Assembly: GCF_000733125.1 (NCBI RefSeq)
Contig: NZ_JPHU01000002.1
Coordinates: forward strand, 248,001 to 312,000
Direction: 5' to 3'
DNA from: Parvularcula oceani
GTDB taxonomy: Bacteria > Pseudomonadota > Alphaproteobacteria > Caulobacterales > Parvularculaceae
Length of the DNA stretch: 64,000 nucleotides
In this document: one piece after another, positions 48,812 through 58,267 of the stretch
How positions within the stretch are numbered: position 1 is the stretch's first letter
How the letters are laid out: every line of letters starts with the position of its first letter
Notes under the pieces: model-generated
Seen by the model: the letters and a program-made list of their open reading frames with translations, nothing else
The model's database searches: none
What the model was told of the DNA's origin: nothing
Program-made: the position numbers and the translations under genes

Positions 48812-49117
48812 TCAGCGCCGCGGCAGGACCCAGCGATTGAGGACCTCGTCCGCCGGCAGGACGAGCAGCGTTTCCGCGATCGCGTCGTGCATGCGTTCGC
48901 GGAGCGCCGCGTCCACCTCTTCGCGGCCCGCCCGCTCACGCGTGGCCCTGTCCGGCCAGCGGGCGAGCGCGGCATAGGTGCCGTCCTCGGCCCGGAACAG
49001 GGCGGAGCCGTGCGAGCCGCGCTCGCCCAGCGCCAAGGTCAGCGCATCCCATGCCGCCTCGAATTCGGCCTCGCGGCCGGGGCGGATGCGCCAGCGGAAG
49101 AAATAGGCGTGGCTCAC
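48812..49117 (-). CDS. Antibiotic biosynthesis monooxygenase (ABM) domain protein
   Basis: A small ABM-type protein of about 101 residues starting [20 protein letters not shown] (GTG 49117). It has the dimeric alpha-beta ferredoxin-like pattern: a first strand, a helix with [13 protein letters not shown], a strand [11 protein letters not shown], then a helix and ADEVLNRW. The upstream in-frame extension (to 49288) lies inside the thiolase gene in another frame and is not conserved. It begins 7 bp after the thiolase stop. Substrate unknown. Confidence 0.78.
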   Translation of the reverse strand: MSHAYFFRWRIRPGREAEFEAAWDALTLALGERGSHGSALFRAEDGTYAALARWPDRATRERAGREEVDAALRERMHDAIAETLLVLPADEVLNRWVLPRR

Positions 49118-49124
49118 CGAAGCC

Positions 49125-50318
49125 TCAGTGCATGAGTTCGACCGACAGCGCCGTCGCCTCGCCCCCGCCGATGCAGATGGCCGCGATGCCGGTCTGCAGG
49201 CTGCGCTGGCGAAGAGCATTGACCAGGGTGACGACGATGCGCGTGCCGCTGGCGCCGATCGGATGGCCGAGCGCGCAGGCCCCGCCATTCACGTTCACCT
49301 TCTCATGGGGAAGCTGCAGGTCCTCCATCGCGGCCATGGGCACGACGGCGAAGGCCTCGTTGATCTCGAAGAGGTCGACATGAGACTTCTCGAGCCCCGT
49401 CTCGTCCATCAGCTTGCGCATGGCGCCGACCGGCGCGGTGGTGAACCAGGCGGGGTCCTGCGCATGGCTGGTCATCGCGGTGATCCTGGCGAGCGGGGTC
49501 AGCCCGCGTCGCTCGGCCTCCGACGCCCGCATCATCACCACGGCCGCGGCGCCATCGGAGATCGAGGAGGCATTGGCCGCCGTCACCGTGCCGCCCTCGC
49601 GCTTGAAGGCGGGCTTGAGCTGCCGGATCCGCTCGGGCTTGGCCTTGAAGGGCTGCTCGTCCTTGTCCACCGTCACCGTTCCGGAGCGCAATTCGAGGCA
49701 GACCGGCACGATCTCGTCGGCGAACTGGCTCTGGGCGGCGGCGAGAGCGCGGTTCAGGCTCTCGATCGCGTATTCGTCCTGCACCTCGCGGCTGAATTCG
49801 TACTTGCCCGCGCAGAGTTCGGCGAAATTGCCCATCAGGCCGCCTTCATAGGCGTCCTCGAGCCCGTCGAGGAACATGGAGTCGATCACCTGGCCATGGC
49901 CGAGCCGCATGCCGCCGCGCGCCTTGGGCAGCAGGTAGGGCGCGTTCGTCATCGACTCCATGCCGCCCGCGACGATGACCTTGCCCGTCCCGGCGGCAAG
50001 CTCGCTCGCGGCCATCATGATCGTCTTCATGCCCGAGCCGCACATCTTGTTGACGGTCGTGCAGGGCACGGAGGTCGGAAGGCCCGCCTTGATCGCCGCC
50101 TGCCGCGCAGGGGCCTGGCCCTGGCCTGCCGGCAGGACGCAGCCCATCAGGACCTCGGCGACGTCTTCCTCGTCCACGCCGGCCCGCTGCAGCGCCGCGT
50201 GGATCGCCTTGGCGCCGAGTTCGGAAGCGGTCTTGGTCTCGAGCTCGCCCTGGAAGCCGCCCATGGGCGTGCGGGCGATGGATGCGAGAACGATGGGGTC
50301 GTCAGTGGGCAGCAGCAT
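49125..50318 (-). CDS. Acetyl-CoA C-acetyltransferase (thiolase)
   Basis: A 397-residue thiolase. Catalytic Cys93 lies in [10 protein letters not shown], His352 in GHPIGASG, and a second Cys382 in CIGGGEA (usually CIGGGMG). NEAF and the loop region are standard. It condenses or splits acetoacetyl-CoA; the operon context of leucine/valine degradation suggests the degradative direction, but PHB or mevalonate use cannot be excluded. It is the first gene of the operon leading into ABM, mmsA, SDR, GFA and mmsB. Confidence 0.94.
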   Translation of the reverse strand: MLLPTDDPIVLASIARTPMGGFQGELETKTASELGAKAIHAALQRAGVDEEDVAEVLMGCVLPAGQGQAPARQAAIKAGLPTSVPCTTVNKMCGSGMKTIMMAASELAAGTGKVIVAGGMESMTNAPYLLPKARGGMRLGHGQVIDSMFLDGLEDAYEGGLMGNFAELCAGKYEFSREVQDEYAIESLNRALAAAQSQFADEIVPVCLELRSGTVTVDKDEQPFKAKPERIRQLKPAFKREGGTVTAANASSISDGAAAVVMMRASEAERRGLTPLARITAMTSHAQDPAWFTTAPVGAMRKLMDETGLEKSHVDLFEINEAFAVVPMAAMEDLQLPHEKVNVNGGACALGHPIGASGTRIVVTLVNALRQRSLQTGIAAICIGGGEATALSVELMH

Positions 50319-50381
50319 GATGGCCTCCGGTTTCCTGAGGCTCTTGTGCGCCCGGGAGGCCCGGCTTGCAAAGCCCTGCCC

Positions 50382-50801
50382 TCACAGGCGCTTCAGCGTC
50401 TCCTGGTCGCGCTCGCCGTCGTAATACCTGTCGAGAGCCAGCGCGTAGAGGCGCGGCTCGGCGGCGGCCCGCTCGAACAGGGTCATGCAGCTTCGGAATT
50501 TGAGATCGTCGGGACTGCCGAAGATGTCGTGCGCGCTGCGGCCTTGAAGATCGAGCACGGCCTGCGTCGCTTCGCGCAGCCGCTGGCCGAGGACCGGGTG
50601 GGCGAGATAGGCGGAGGCCTCTTCGAGCGACCTTATGGAGAAGCGCTGCGCGGTCGGCGAGCTGCCCAGCCCGCCGATCTGCGGGAAGACGTACCAGATC
50701 CAGTGCGTCTGCTTTCGGCCTGCCCGCAGCTCTTCGAGCGCCCGCGCATAGGACGGCTCCTGAGCATCGATGAAGCGTTTCAGATCGTAAGGATCGTCCA
50801 T
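50382..50801 (-). CDS. DUF1810 domain-containing protein
   Basis: A 139-residue DUF1810 (COG5579) protein. Conserved segments are DLKRFIDAQEPSYARALEEL, THWIWYVFPQIGGLGSSP and DIFGSPDDLKFRSCMTLFE. The family has no proven function. It lies 63 bp from the thiolase start on the same strand and 61 bp below the VPLPA-CTERM gene. Confidence 0.87.
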   Translation of the reverse strand: MDDPYDLKRFIDAQEPSYARALEELRAGRKQTHWIWYVFPQIGGLGSSPTAQRFSIRSLEEASAYLAHPVLGQRLREATQAVLDLQGRSAHDIFGSPDDLKFRSCMTLFERAAAEPRLYALALDRYYDGERDQETLKRL

Positions 50802-50862
50802 GGCGTTCGCCCTCCTGTACCGGACAGGAGGGCGAACGGGCCCTGGAGCGGAGGGGTTCCCC

Positions 50863-51537
50863 TCAGGCGCGCGCCTTGCGGCGGCGGGCGAAGGCGCCCG
50901 CCACGATGGCGCTCGCGAAGAGCGGCGCAGCCGCGGGCAGCGGCACGGCGTCGAAGCTGACCGAGGAGATGACGAAATCGTCCTCGGCGCTGCGGGCGCC
51001 GATGCCGAACACCTTGCCGACCACGTCGAGCGCGACGAGCTCGGAGATGGAGATCTCGCTGAAGGCGCAAAGCTCGCTCAGGCTGTCGCCGACGAAGAGC
51101 ACGAATTCGTCCGGCAGGAAGCCATCGAAGCTGTCAAAGCCGATCGAGGTGAGGCGGACCGCTTCGTCGAAGGAGAAGACGGCGATGTCATTGGTCTTGA
51201 AGCCGTCGATATTGCCGGAATCGAGATTGATGCCGCCGAACGGTCCGAGGTTCAGGATCTCGTTGGAGTTCTTCACGCCCATCCCGTCGCTGCCGAAGGT
51301 GAGCTTCCCGCCCAGCGTGACGTCGCCATAGCCGTGATTGGAGAAGATGTTGAACCAGTCCACATCGAAGCTGCCGGCGGCAACCGTCACATCCACCCCG
51401 TCGACGCTCGCCGTCGCGGTTTCATGCGAGGCGCCCGGCGTCAGGTCCGCGCTGGTCAGCGTCGCAGCCATGGCCGTCCCCGAAGCCATGGACATGATGA
51501 GCGCCGCCGCGGCGCCTGTCTTGATAAAGCGTTTCAT
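50863..51537 (-). CDS. VPLPA-CTERM sorting-domain surface protein
   Basis: A 224-residue exported protein. The N-terminal signal peptide is MKRFIKTGAAAALIMSMASG (start ATG 51537, with an AGGGGA ribosome site), the middle is an acidic Gly/Asp/Phe-rich beta domain, and the C-terminus is VPLPAAAPLFASAIVAGAFA followed by a basic RRRKARA tail. This tripartite ending (VPLPA motif, hydrophobic helix, arginine cluster) marks substrates of alphaproteobacterial exosortase systems, which place proteins in the extracellular matrix. The exosortase gene itself is not in the window. Confidence 0.86.
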   Translation of the reverse strand: MKRFIKTGAAAALIMSMASGTAMAATLTSADLTPGASHETATASVDGVDVTVAAGSFDVDWFNIFSNHGYGDVTLGGKLTFGSDGMGVKNSNEILNLGPFGGINLDSGNIDGFKTNDIAVFSFDEAVRLTSIGFDSFDGFLPDEFVLFVGDSLSELCAFSEISISELVALDVVGKVFGIGARSAEDDFVISSVSFDAVPLPAAAPLFASAIVAGAFARRRKARA

Positions 51538-51615
51538 GGTTCCCCTGCCTTGGTTGCTCAAGTGTTACCACGCGACCAACTCAGCAGGTTCCATGCCAGA
51601 TGCCGGAGTCCGTGT

Positions 51616-52380
51616 TCAGGACAAGGCGTCGATGAGGTCTTCTTTGGTCATATCCGACCGGCCCTCGATGTCCCGTTCCTGCGCCATCTCGTAAAGCTCG
51701 TCCTTCGTCTTCTCGGAGAGATGATCCCGATCGGCATCCGCCAGCGCCGAGACGAGTTCGTCCTTGGTCATCCCGGAGCGGCCCTCGATGTCCTGCCGCC
51801 TCGCCCGCTCTAGAAGCGCGTCCTTGGTCTCGTTCTCGAGCGCGGCCTCGCTGCCCTTCTTGCGGCCGTTCCCGTCCGTCGCCTCCTCGATCGCGGAAAG
51901 GAGCTCGTCCTTCGTCTTGGACGAGGAACCGCTCAGGCCGAGATCCTCGGCCCGCTCCTCGAGCATCGCCTTAGTCGGTCCGTTCTCCTTGATGTGCGAG
52001 ACCTTCTTCCGCACGTCCTCCGGCTGATCGACATACTGGTCGTCGCCCGAACGCTTCTTGGCGGTGCTGCGGCGGTACTCGTCCTCGGTGAGCAGCATCC
52101 GGACCTTCTTGGGCAGATAGCGCTCTCCCGTCTCGCCGCTCTCGCCGCCCGACTTCGTGCCCCAGTCCTCCTCGGTCCATTCATGCAGGGAGGTCTCGTC
52201 CTGGTCGGGTCCGTCATCGGAATAGCCGCCGCCGCGCTTCTTGTATTCCTGGACCGCCATCTGCGCCTTGCGCGCCGACCACTCGCCGGGATCGCCGCCC
52301 TTGTCGCTCTGAGTGACGTCCTTCTTCACCTGCTCCCACAGCTCCGGGTCGGTCCGCTTGGCATCGGTCATGGCGCTCAT
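51616..52380 (-). CDS. DUF5872 protein with three Rho_N/SAP-like C-terminal repeats
   Basis: A 254-residue very hydrophilic protein. The N-terminal half (about residues 10-115) matches DUF5872, with SDKGGDPGEWSARKAQMAV, EYKKRGGGYSDDGPDQ, EWTEEDWGTKSGG and RYLPKKVRMLLTEDEYR. The C-terminal half has three 35-45-residue helical repeats with TKDELLSAI, TKDELVSAL and TKEDLIDAL ends, the second and third about 120 bp apart in the DNA; they look like Rho_N/SAP/HeH nucleic-acid-binding modules. The start may be ATG 52380 or 52371. DNA or chromatin binding is likely; no function is known. Confidence 0.8.
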   Translation of the reverse strand: MSAMTDAKRTDPELWEQVKKDVTQSDKGGDPGEWSARKAQMAVQEYKKRGGGYSDDGPDQDETSLHEWTEEDWGTKSGGESGETGERYLPKKVRMLLTEDEYRRSTAKKRSGDDQYVDQPEDVRKKVSHIKENGPTKAMLEERAEDLGLSGSSSKTKDELLSAIEEATDGNGRKKGSEAALENETKDALLERARRQDIEGRSGMTKDELVSALADADRDHLSEKTKDELYEMAQERDIEGRSDMTKEDLIDALS

Positions 52381-52509
52381 CCTTTCGTGCCCGCCCCCGG
52401 GAACGGATGCCGCGGACGGGTTGTTCCGGACGAAGCGTCGCAGGCCCCCTCAGGAACGCGGAGGCGGCCCGGCCTGTTGCACGCGTTCGAGACAAGCGGA
52501 GAGATCCCC

Positions 52510-53061
52510 ATGAAGACCCTTCCCCTGATCGCGCTCGTCGCGCTGGCCGGCGTCTCGGCCTGCGGCGGCGATGACGATATCGACGAGATCGAGGATGACG
52601 GAACCATCGTCGAGACCGCTGAAGATTTCGGCGACGAGGACATGGCTTACGGAGAAGAAGAGATCGAACCGGTTGCCCTCGAGGAGCCGGCCCTCGGCGG
52701 CGAGAGCATGGTGACGGTGACTGTCTCCGGTGTCGAAGCCGATGCGGGCGAGGTCTTCGTCGCCCTCCAGACGGAACAGAATTTCGCCCAGACCGGCGGC
52801 GAGTACACGCAGGTGGCCGAGCCGCAGGCGGGCATCGTCACGGTGATGTTCGAGGATGTCGAGCCGGGCTCCTATGCCGTGGCCGCCTTCCAGGACACTG
52901 ATGGCGATGGCGGCCTGAGCCTTGAGGAAATGGGCCCGACCGAGCCCTGGGGCTTTTCCGGCAATGTCGATCGCACCGCCATGCCCGAATTTTCCGATGC
53001 GGCGATCGAGGTCGGGGACATGACGACCGAGGCGACGGTGAACCTTCTGGGCGGCCTTTGA
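52510..53061 (+). CDS. DUF2141 family lipoprotein
   Basis: A 183-residue exported protein. The signal peptide ends in a lipobox (VSAC, Cys18). An acidic linker of about 45 residues follows, then the DUF2141 domain with VFVALQTEQNFAQ, FEDVEPGSYAVAAFQDTDGD and GPTEPWGFSG, ending in a small strand and AEATVNL-like end. DUF2141 proteins are predicted surface or periplasmic beta-sandwich proteins. The start ATG 52510 is chosen for the clean signal peptide. It is divergent from the DUF5872 gene. Confidence 0.85.
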   Translation: MKTLPLIALVALAGVSACGGDDDIDEIEDDGTIVETAEDFGDEDMAYGEEEIEPVALEEPALGGESMVTVTVSGVEADAGEVFVALQTEQNFAQTGGEYTQVAEPQAGIVTVMFEDVEPGSYAVAAFQDTDGDGGLSLEEMGPTEPWGFSGNVDRTAMPEFSDAAIEVGDMTTEATVNLLGGL

Positions 53062-53072
53062 GGCTTTCCCCG

Positions 53073-53100
53073 CCGGAGCGGGCCTGACCGCCCGCTTCGG
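53073..53100 (+). terminator. Possible terminator hairpin after the DUF2141 gene
   Basis: An 11-bp stem with one G-T wobble (53073-53083 with 53090-53100) and a 6-base loop, 12 bp after the stop. It lacks a T tail, so this is tentative. Confidence 0.4.
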
Positions 53101-53206
53101 CCACCGCGACCTTTCGCGGCCGCCGGAGGATCAGCGCGGCTCCGGCCGTCTAGGTCTGTCCGGGCGATCCTTGCGGCATGGTGATGGCGAGCGGGAGAAG
53201 AAGGCC

Positions 53207-54259
53207 TCAGCGTCTGGCCCGGGCGGCGAGCCGCAGGAGCGCCCGCTCGACGATCTCGCGCTGGGGGGCGCCGGTCCGTTTGGCGCCGAGATCCGCAGCC
53301 AGAAGATCCTGGACGGCCTGCTCCAGCGCCGGGACGGTCCATAATTTGAGCTGCTCTGCGAAGGCGCGCTGCTCGGAATAGAAGACCGGCGGGCGCAGGC
53401 TCTTCATCGCTGCGGCGGCAGGCTTGCCGTCCCGCACCATGCGGGCGGCGGCGAGGAGGCGCAGGAGCTTGGTCTGGCTGATGCGCAGGATGCCGAGCAT
53501 GCTCGCCCCCGCCCCTTCCGCGCGATGCAGCGCTTCGGACAGCCCCTCGCTGTCGCCCGCCGCCGCGCAATCCCACACGGCGAAGGTCGCGTCCTGCGTT
53601 CCGTCGGCGAGGCAGGCTTCGACATCTTCGAGGCCGACCTGGCGCGGCGCGTCCCGCAGCGCTTTGGGCCCCGCAAAGAGGATCAGCTTCTCGATCTCGG
53701 ACCGGGTGATGCCGCGATCATCGCCGAGCCGCCCGGCAAAGGCCATCAGCGCCTCTTCCGTGATCGTCAGGTCTTCGGCGGCGAGAGCTTCCCGCACCGC
53801 GGCGATGACGTCCCTCGCCTCATCCGCATAGCAGGGCAGGACCGCGGCGGCGGCGCTCTTCTCGCAGGCCTTGCGCAGGGCGGAGGTCTTTTTGAGGTCG
53901 CCCGCCTCGACCACGATCACCGCATTCGGCTTGACGCTGCCTGCCTCGATGCCGTCCAGAAGCAGGCGGACGGCCTTGGAGACGGGATCGCCGCCGCCGC
54001 GCACGCGGACAAGGCGCTCGCCGCCGCCGAAGGAGAGCGCCGCCGCTTCGTCCGCCAGCCGTCCGGGCTCGGACAGGTCGGTCTCTGTGAACTCGGTCGC
54101 CGCCCAGGGGTCGTTGGGATCGTCCGTGACCTGCGCGCCGATCCTGGCGGCCCGTTCGCGCACCAGCCCCTGATCGGGGCCGTAGACGAGCACGACCGGC
54201 TTTTCGGCGAAGCGCGTTTTCAGGAAGGCTTCGATGTCGCGTCCTTTGAGGACGGTCAT
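53207..54259 (-). CDS. holA: DNA polymerase III subunit delta
   Basis: A 350-residue clamp-loader subunit that opens the sliding clamp. The N-terminal P-loop-like domain VVLVYGPDQGLVRERAARIG lacks a true Walker A, as usual for delta. The remainder fits DNA_pol3_delta with the GLEDVEACLADGTQDATFAVWD segment and a helical C-terminal collar domain. It overlaps the end of lptE by 4 bp (ATGA). Confidence 0.93.
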   Translation of the reverse strand: MTVLKGRDIEAFLKTRFAEKPVVLVYGPDQGLVRERAARIGAQVTDDPNDPWAATEFTETDLSEPGRLADEAAALSFGGGERLVRVRGGGDPVSKAVRLLLDGIEAGSVKPNAVIVVEAGDLKKTSALRKACEKSAAAAVLPCYADEARDVIAAVREALAAEDLTITEEALMAFAGRLGDDRGITRSEIEKLILFAGPKALRDAPRQVGLEDVEACLADGTQDATFAVWDCAAAGDSEGLSEALHRAEGAGASMLGILRISQTKLLRLLAAARMVRDGKPAAAAMKSLRPPVFYSEQRAFAEQLKLWTVPALEQAVQDLLAADLGAKRTGAPQREIVERALLRLAARARR

Positions 54260-54897
54260 CCCTCAAGGCCCGCCCCGGCCGGGGCCTGCGTGCCTTCTGC
54301 GTCCTCGGGGATCGTGGTCCCGGTGCCGGTCGTGTCGCCTTCATCCGAGGGCAGCTCTTCGAGCGGCTCGTCGTCGATCACGGGCGGCAGGGGCACGCGG
54401 GCCGTATCGGGCGCCCGGCCCTTGAGATAGAGGGCGACATCGGTCTCGATCCTGCGCGCAAGATCCGTCGCGGCCCGGCGGACCGCGTCCTCCCGCCCGA
54501 CGAGCGAGGCGTATTGGCTGGCGACGACGCCGTAGGAGACCACCGTCTCGAGCTCATGCCTGCGCACCGCGCCGGTATCGAGATCGGTCAACGTATAGGC
54601 GGCGTTGAGGACATAGTCGTAGCGCGTGGTCGCGGCGGCCCGCGTCACGGCGATGGCGCGGCGCTGGTCGCGCAGGGCGACGCGCAGGCGGTAGCGCATT
54701 TCCGCGCCCGCCTCGTCCGGCAGGACGTCGCGAAGCGAGTCCGAGACGTAATAGCTGGCATCGGGCGGGCCGCTGACATCGCCGACGAAGACCTCGCGCA
54801 TCTCGCCGGCGATGCTGTCCCCGCCCGTCGCATAAAGCGGTGTGAAGCCGCAGGCGGAGAGGAGCATGAGCGCGGGCGCGGCGAGGAGCGCTTTCAT
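54256..54897 (-). CDS. lptE: LPS assembly lipoprotein LptE
   Basis: A 213-residue outer-membrane lipoprotein, the partner of LptD in LPS transport to the cell surface. Lipobox LSAC with Cys16, then the family start CGFTPLYATGG, and the alpha/beta domain with VRRHELETVVSYGVVASQYASL. The C-terminal 50 residues are Pro/Glu/Gly-rich. The order leuS-lptE-holA is the standard alphaproteobacterial arrangement, which makes the assignment firm. The start MKALL at 54897 is one base after the leuS stop. Confidence 0.92.
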   Translation of the reverse strand: MKALLAAPALMLLSACGFTPLYATGGDSIAGEMREVFVGDVSGPPDASYYVSDSLRDVLPDEAGAEMRYRLRVALRDQRRAIAVTRAAATTRYDYVLNAAYTLTDLDTGAVRRHELETVVSYGVVASQYASLVGREDAVRRAATDLARRIETDVALYLKGRAPDTARVPLPPVIDDEPLEELPSDEGDTTGTGTTIPEDAEGTQAPAGAGLEG

Positions 54898-54898
54898 C

Positions 54899-57502
54899 TC
54901 ATCCCACCACGACATTGACGATGCGCCAGCCCGAAGGCTTGTTCGGCACGGCGATCACCTTGCGGACGGTCTGGCCCTCGACGAAGCGCGCCACCGCGGG
55001 CTCGGCCAGGGCGGCGGCCTCGACCTCCTCCCGCGTCGCTTCTGGCGAGACCGCGACCTCGCCCCGGCGCTTGCCGCCGACCTGCACCGGCACGGTGACG
55101 GTGTCGGCGACGAGAAGCGCCTCGTCGGCCTGCGGCCAGGGCGCGTCGCAGCAAAGGCCCTTCCCGCCGATCTTCTCCCAGCATTCCTCGGCGAGATGCG
55201 GGCAGAAGGGCGCGACGAGGCGGCAAAGCGCGGAGAGCGCCTCGGCCGCCATGAAGCGCTCGGCGTCGGTCCCGGTCGCAAGGCCCTTCAGCGCACCGAG
55301 GAATTCGTAGAGCCGCGCGATGGCCTTGTTGAAGCGGAACGCCTCGATATCCGCCGTCACGCCCGCGATGGTGGCATGGGTGGCGCGGCGAAGCTCCGTG
55401 TCGTCATCCGTCGCGGGCATGTCCGAAGGCGCGGACGCCAGAAGACCTTCCTGCGCCGCACACAGATCGTATACGCGCGTGACGAAGCGACTCGCCCCCT
55501 CGACCCCGCTTTCGGTCCATTCGACGTCCCGTTCGGGGGGGCTGTCCGACAGCATGAAGAACCGCGCCGCATCTGCACCGTAGCGATCCGCGATCGCGTC
55601 GGGCGAGACGACGTTCTTCTTGGATTTGGACATCTTCTCGATGGCGCCGGTCAGGACGCTGCGCCCCGTTTCGGCATGCGTGGCCGAGCTTCCCTCGATA
55701 CGGACCTCTTCGGGGAGCAGCCAATTGCCGCTTTCGTCCTTATAGGTCGCATGCGTCACCATCCCCTGCGTGAACAGGTTGGCGAAGGGCTCGTCCTGAT
55801 CCGTATACCCGCAATCCTTCATGTTCCGCATGAAATAGCGCGCATAGAGAAGGTGCAGGATCGCGTGCTCGATGCCGCCGATATACTGGTTCACCGGCAG
55901 CCAGGCATTGGCCTCCGACGGGTTCACCGGCGCATCCGAGGGCTGGCTCGCGAAGCGGGCGTAATACCAGGAGCTGTCCACGAAGGTGTCCATCGTGTCG
56001 GTTTCGCGCCGCGCCGCGCCGCCGCAGGACGGGCAGGAGACCTCGCGCCACGCCTTGGCATAATCCTTGTCCAGAGGATTGCCGGGCTCGCCGAAGGCCT
56101 CGGCGGGAACGTCCGGCAGCTCCACCGGCAGCTGGCCTTTCGGCACCGGAACGGCGCCGCAAGATTCGCAGTGGATGATCGGGATCGGGCAGCCCCAATA
56201 GCGCTGGCGGGAAATGCCCCAGTCGCGCAGGCGGTAATTCGTGGTCCCCTGCCCCCAGCCCATCTCCTCGATCCTGGCAATGGCCTTGGGCAGCGCCTCT
56301 TCGACCGGCAGGCCGTCGAGGAAGCCTGAATTGATGATCGTGCCGGGATCGGTGAAGGCCTCGTTCTCGACCGCGAAATCCGCGTCCGCATCGGGCGGGC
56401 GGACGACCGTCTTGACCGGAAGGCCGTATTTGCGGGCGAAGTCGAGGTCGCGCTGGTCATGCGCCGGGCAGGCGAAGATCGCGCCCGTGCCGTATTGCAT
56501 CAGGATGAAGTTCGCGACGAAGACCGGCAGCTCCTCGCACGTGAAGGGGTGCCGTCCAGTGACCGGCAGCGGATAGCCCGTCTTCTCGGCCTTCTCGATC
56601 GCCTCTTCGGACGTGCCCGCGGCCTGGCATTCGGCGAGATAGGCGGCGAGGCCCGGATCGTCCGAGGCGTAATGCTTGGCCAGCGGGTGATCGGGCGAGA
56701 CGCCGAGGAAGCTCGCCCCGTAAAGCGTATCGGGACGCGTCGTGTAGATCGGCAGGCTGTCCATGCCGCCCGGCAGCGCGCCCGCGACGGCCGTGAGCGG
56801 AAAGGCCATTTTCAGGCCCTTGGACTTGCCGATCCAGTTGCGCTGCATCTGCTTGACGTGTTCGGGCCAGCCCGACAGCCGCCCGTCGTCGAGCGCGGCG
56901 AGAAGGTCCTCGGCCCGGTCGGTGATCCTGAAGAACCACTGGCTGAGCACCCGGCGCTCGACCGGCGCGCCGGAGCGCCAGCCCTTGCCGTCGATCACCT
57001 GCTCGTTCGCCAGAACGGTGTGATCGACCGGGTCCCAGTTCACCATCGATTCCTTGCGCTCGATGAATTCCTTATCGAAGAAATCGAGGAAGAGCTTTTG
57101 CTGGTGGCGGTAATAGTCCGGCTCGCAGGTCGCGAATTCGCGGTCCCAGTCGAGCGCGAGGCCCATGCGTTTGAGCTGCCCGCGCATCACTTCGATATTG
57201 GAGAGGGTCCAGTCGCGCGGATGCTTTCCGGTCTGGAGCGCCGCGTTCTCGGCCGGCATGCCGAACGCGTCCCAGCCCATCGGGTGGAGGACGTCGAAGC
57301 CCTGCGCCCGCTTGGTCCGCGCCACCACGTCGCCCATCGCGTAATTGCGGACATGGCCGATATGGATCTTGCCCGAGGGATAGGGGAACATCTCGAGGAC
57401 GTAATAAGGCCGCTGCGGCGCGGCCTTCGTCCTGTAGGCATCGGCCTCGTCCCAGGCCTTCTGCCATTTCTCCTCGACGCGCGCGGGTTCGTACTTCGCC
57501 AT
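54899..57502 (-). CDS. leuS: Leucyl-tRNA synthetase
   Basis: An 867-residue class I synthetase. The HIGH motif is [15 protein letters not shown], the KMSKS motif is [13 protein letters not shown], and the CP1 editing domain lies in between with [14 protein letters not shown]. The start is [14 protein letters not shown] at 57502; a longer in-frame start at 57553 adds a non-conserved arginine-rich segment. It is the first gene of leuS-lptE-holA and follows the DUF3576 gene by 70 bp. Confidence 0.97.
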   Translation of the reverse strand: MAKYEPARVEEKWQKAWDEADAYRTKAAPQRPYYVLEMFPYPSGKIHIGHVRNYAMGDVVARTKRAQGFDVLHPMGWDAFGMPAENAALQTGKHPRDWTLSNIEVMRGQLKRMGLALDWDREFATCEPDYYRHQQKLFLDFFDKEFIERKESMVNWDPVDHTVLANEQVIDGKGWRSGAPVERRVLSQWFFRITDRAEDLLAALDDGRLSGWPEHVKQMQRNWIGKSKGLKMAFPLTAVAGALPGGMDSLPIYTTRPDTLYGASFLGVSPDHPLAKHYASDDPGLAAYLAECQAAGTSEEAIEKAEKTGYPLPVTGRHPFTCEELPVFVANFILMQYGTGAIFACPAHDQRDLDFARKYGLPVKTVVRPPDADADFAVENEAFTDPGTIINSGFLDGLPVEEALPKAIARIEEMGWGQGTTNYRLRDWGISRQRYWGCPIPIIHCESCGAVPVPKGQLPVELPDVPAEAFGEPGNPLDKDYAKAWREVSCPSCGGAARRETDTMDTFVDSSWYYARFASQPSDAPVNPSEANAWLPVNQYIGGIEHAILHLLYARYFMRNMKDCGYTDQDEPFANLFTQGMVTHATYKDESGNWLLPEEVRIEGSSATHAETGRSVLTGAIEKMSKSKKNVVSPDAIADRYGADAARFFMLSDSPPERDVEWTESGVEGASRFVTRVYDLCAAQEGLLASAPSDMPATDDDTELRRATHATIAGVTADIEAFRFNKAIARLYEFLGALKGLATGTDAERFMAAEALSALCRLVAPFCPHLAEECWEKIGGKGLCCDAPWPQADEALLVADTVTVPVQVGGKRRGEVAVSPEATREEVEAAALAEPAVARFVEGQTVRKVIAVPNKPSGWRIVNVVVG

Positions 57503-57572
57503 GATGTCCTCGAGCTGAACGGGCCTTCTCGCGCCTGTGCGGCAGCGAGGCAAGCGGGCGCGGGCCGCGCCC

Positions 57573-58034
57573 TCAAAGGCTGTTCAGCCGAAGCTCCCGC
57601 GCGCGGCTGAGGATCGCGTTCTCGATCTCGGCGGCGGTCGAGGGATTGACCGGCGCATCGGCCCAGCCCGCCTGCGTCAGCTGCTGGCGGAAGACCGAGA
57701 CGCGCAGCGCATCGGCCCGCAGCGCGGTGTCGAGGATGAAGACGTTCGCCTTGAACCGCTCGTTCGGCACCTGCGGGTTGGCATACCAGTCGGTGATGAT
57801 GACGCCGGAGACGGGATCCACGCTGAACAGCGGCATGAAGTCGATCGTCTCGAGCGAGGCCGTCCACAGATAGCGGTTCACGCTGGTCGCCGCGCCGCTG
57901 CTGGACTGGATCAGAGGGACATTGCTGCCGCCCGTTCCCGTATCGGCGCAGGCGGCCAGAATGGCGGCCGACCCCGCAATGGCGGTGATCTTGAACGCGC
58001 GCAGCGCCTTGGCGCGGGAAATCTGGGACGTCAT
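57573..58034 (-). CDS. DUF3576 family lipoprotein
   Basis: A 153-residue exported protein with lipobox LAAC (Cys29) and a conserved C-terminal domain: [34 protein letters not shown] and [23 protein letters not shown]3576 genes precede leuS in most alphaproteobacteria, as here. A periplasmic role linked to outer-membrane assembly has been suggested from that linkage with lptE, but I know of no proven function. Confidence 0.9.
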   Translation of the reverse strand: MTSQISRAKALRAFKITAIAGSAAILAACADTGTGGSNVPLIQSSSGAATSVNRYLWTASLETIDFMPLFSVDPVSGVIITDWYANPQVPNERFKANVFILDTALRADALRVSVFRQQLTQAGWADAPVNPSTAAEIENAILSRARELRLNSL

Positions 58035-58267
58035 GCAGAAGCCTTCGTTTCGGACCGCGGCAAGGTAGTGGACGCGCCGGAAGGGTCAATGGCGCCCGCC
58101 TTACAGCGAGTTGAGGCGGTGATGGGGAGGCCGGTGCGCGCAAAAGCGTGGCTTTCTCACCACGCCCTCACGGATTCCGGCAGTTTGTGTCACTCAACCT
58201 TTGAACAGCGCTGCTAGCGGTATCACACTCTGGGGAACAAAAACGAGAAAGAGGGAGTTCGGGACCG

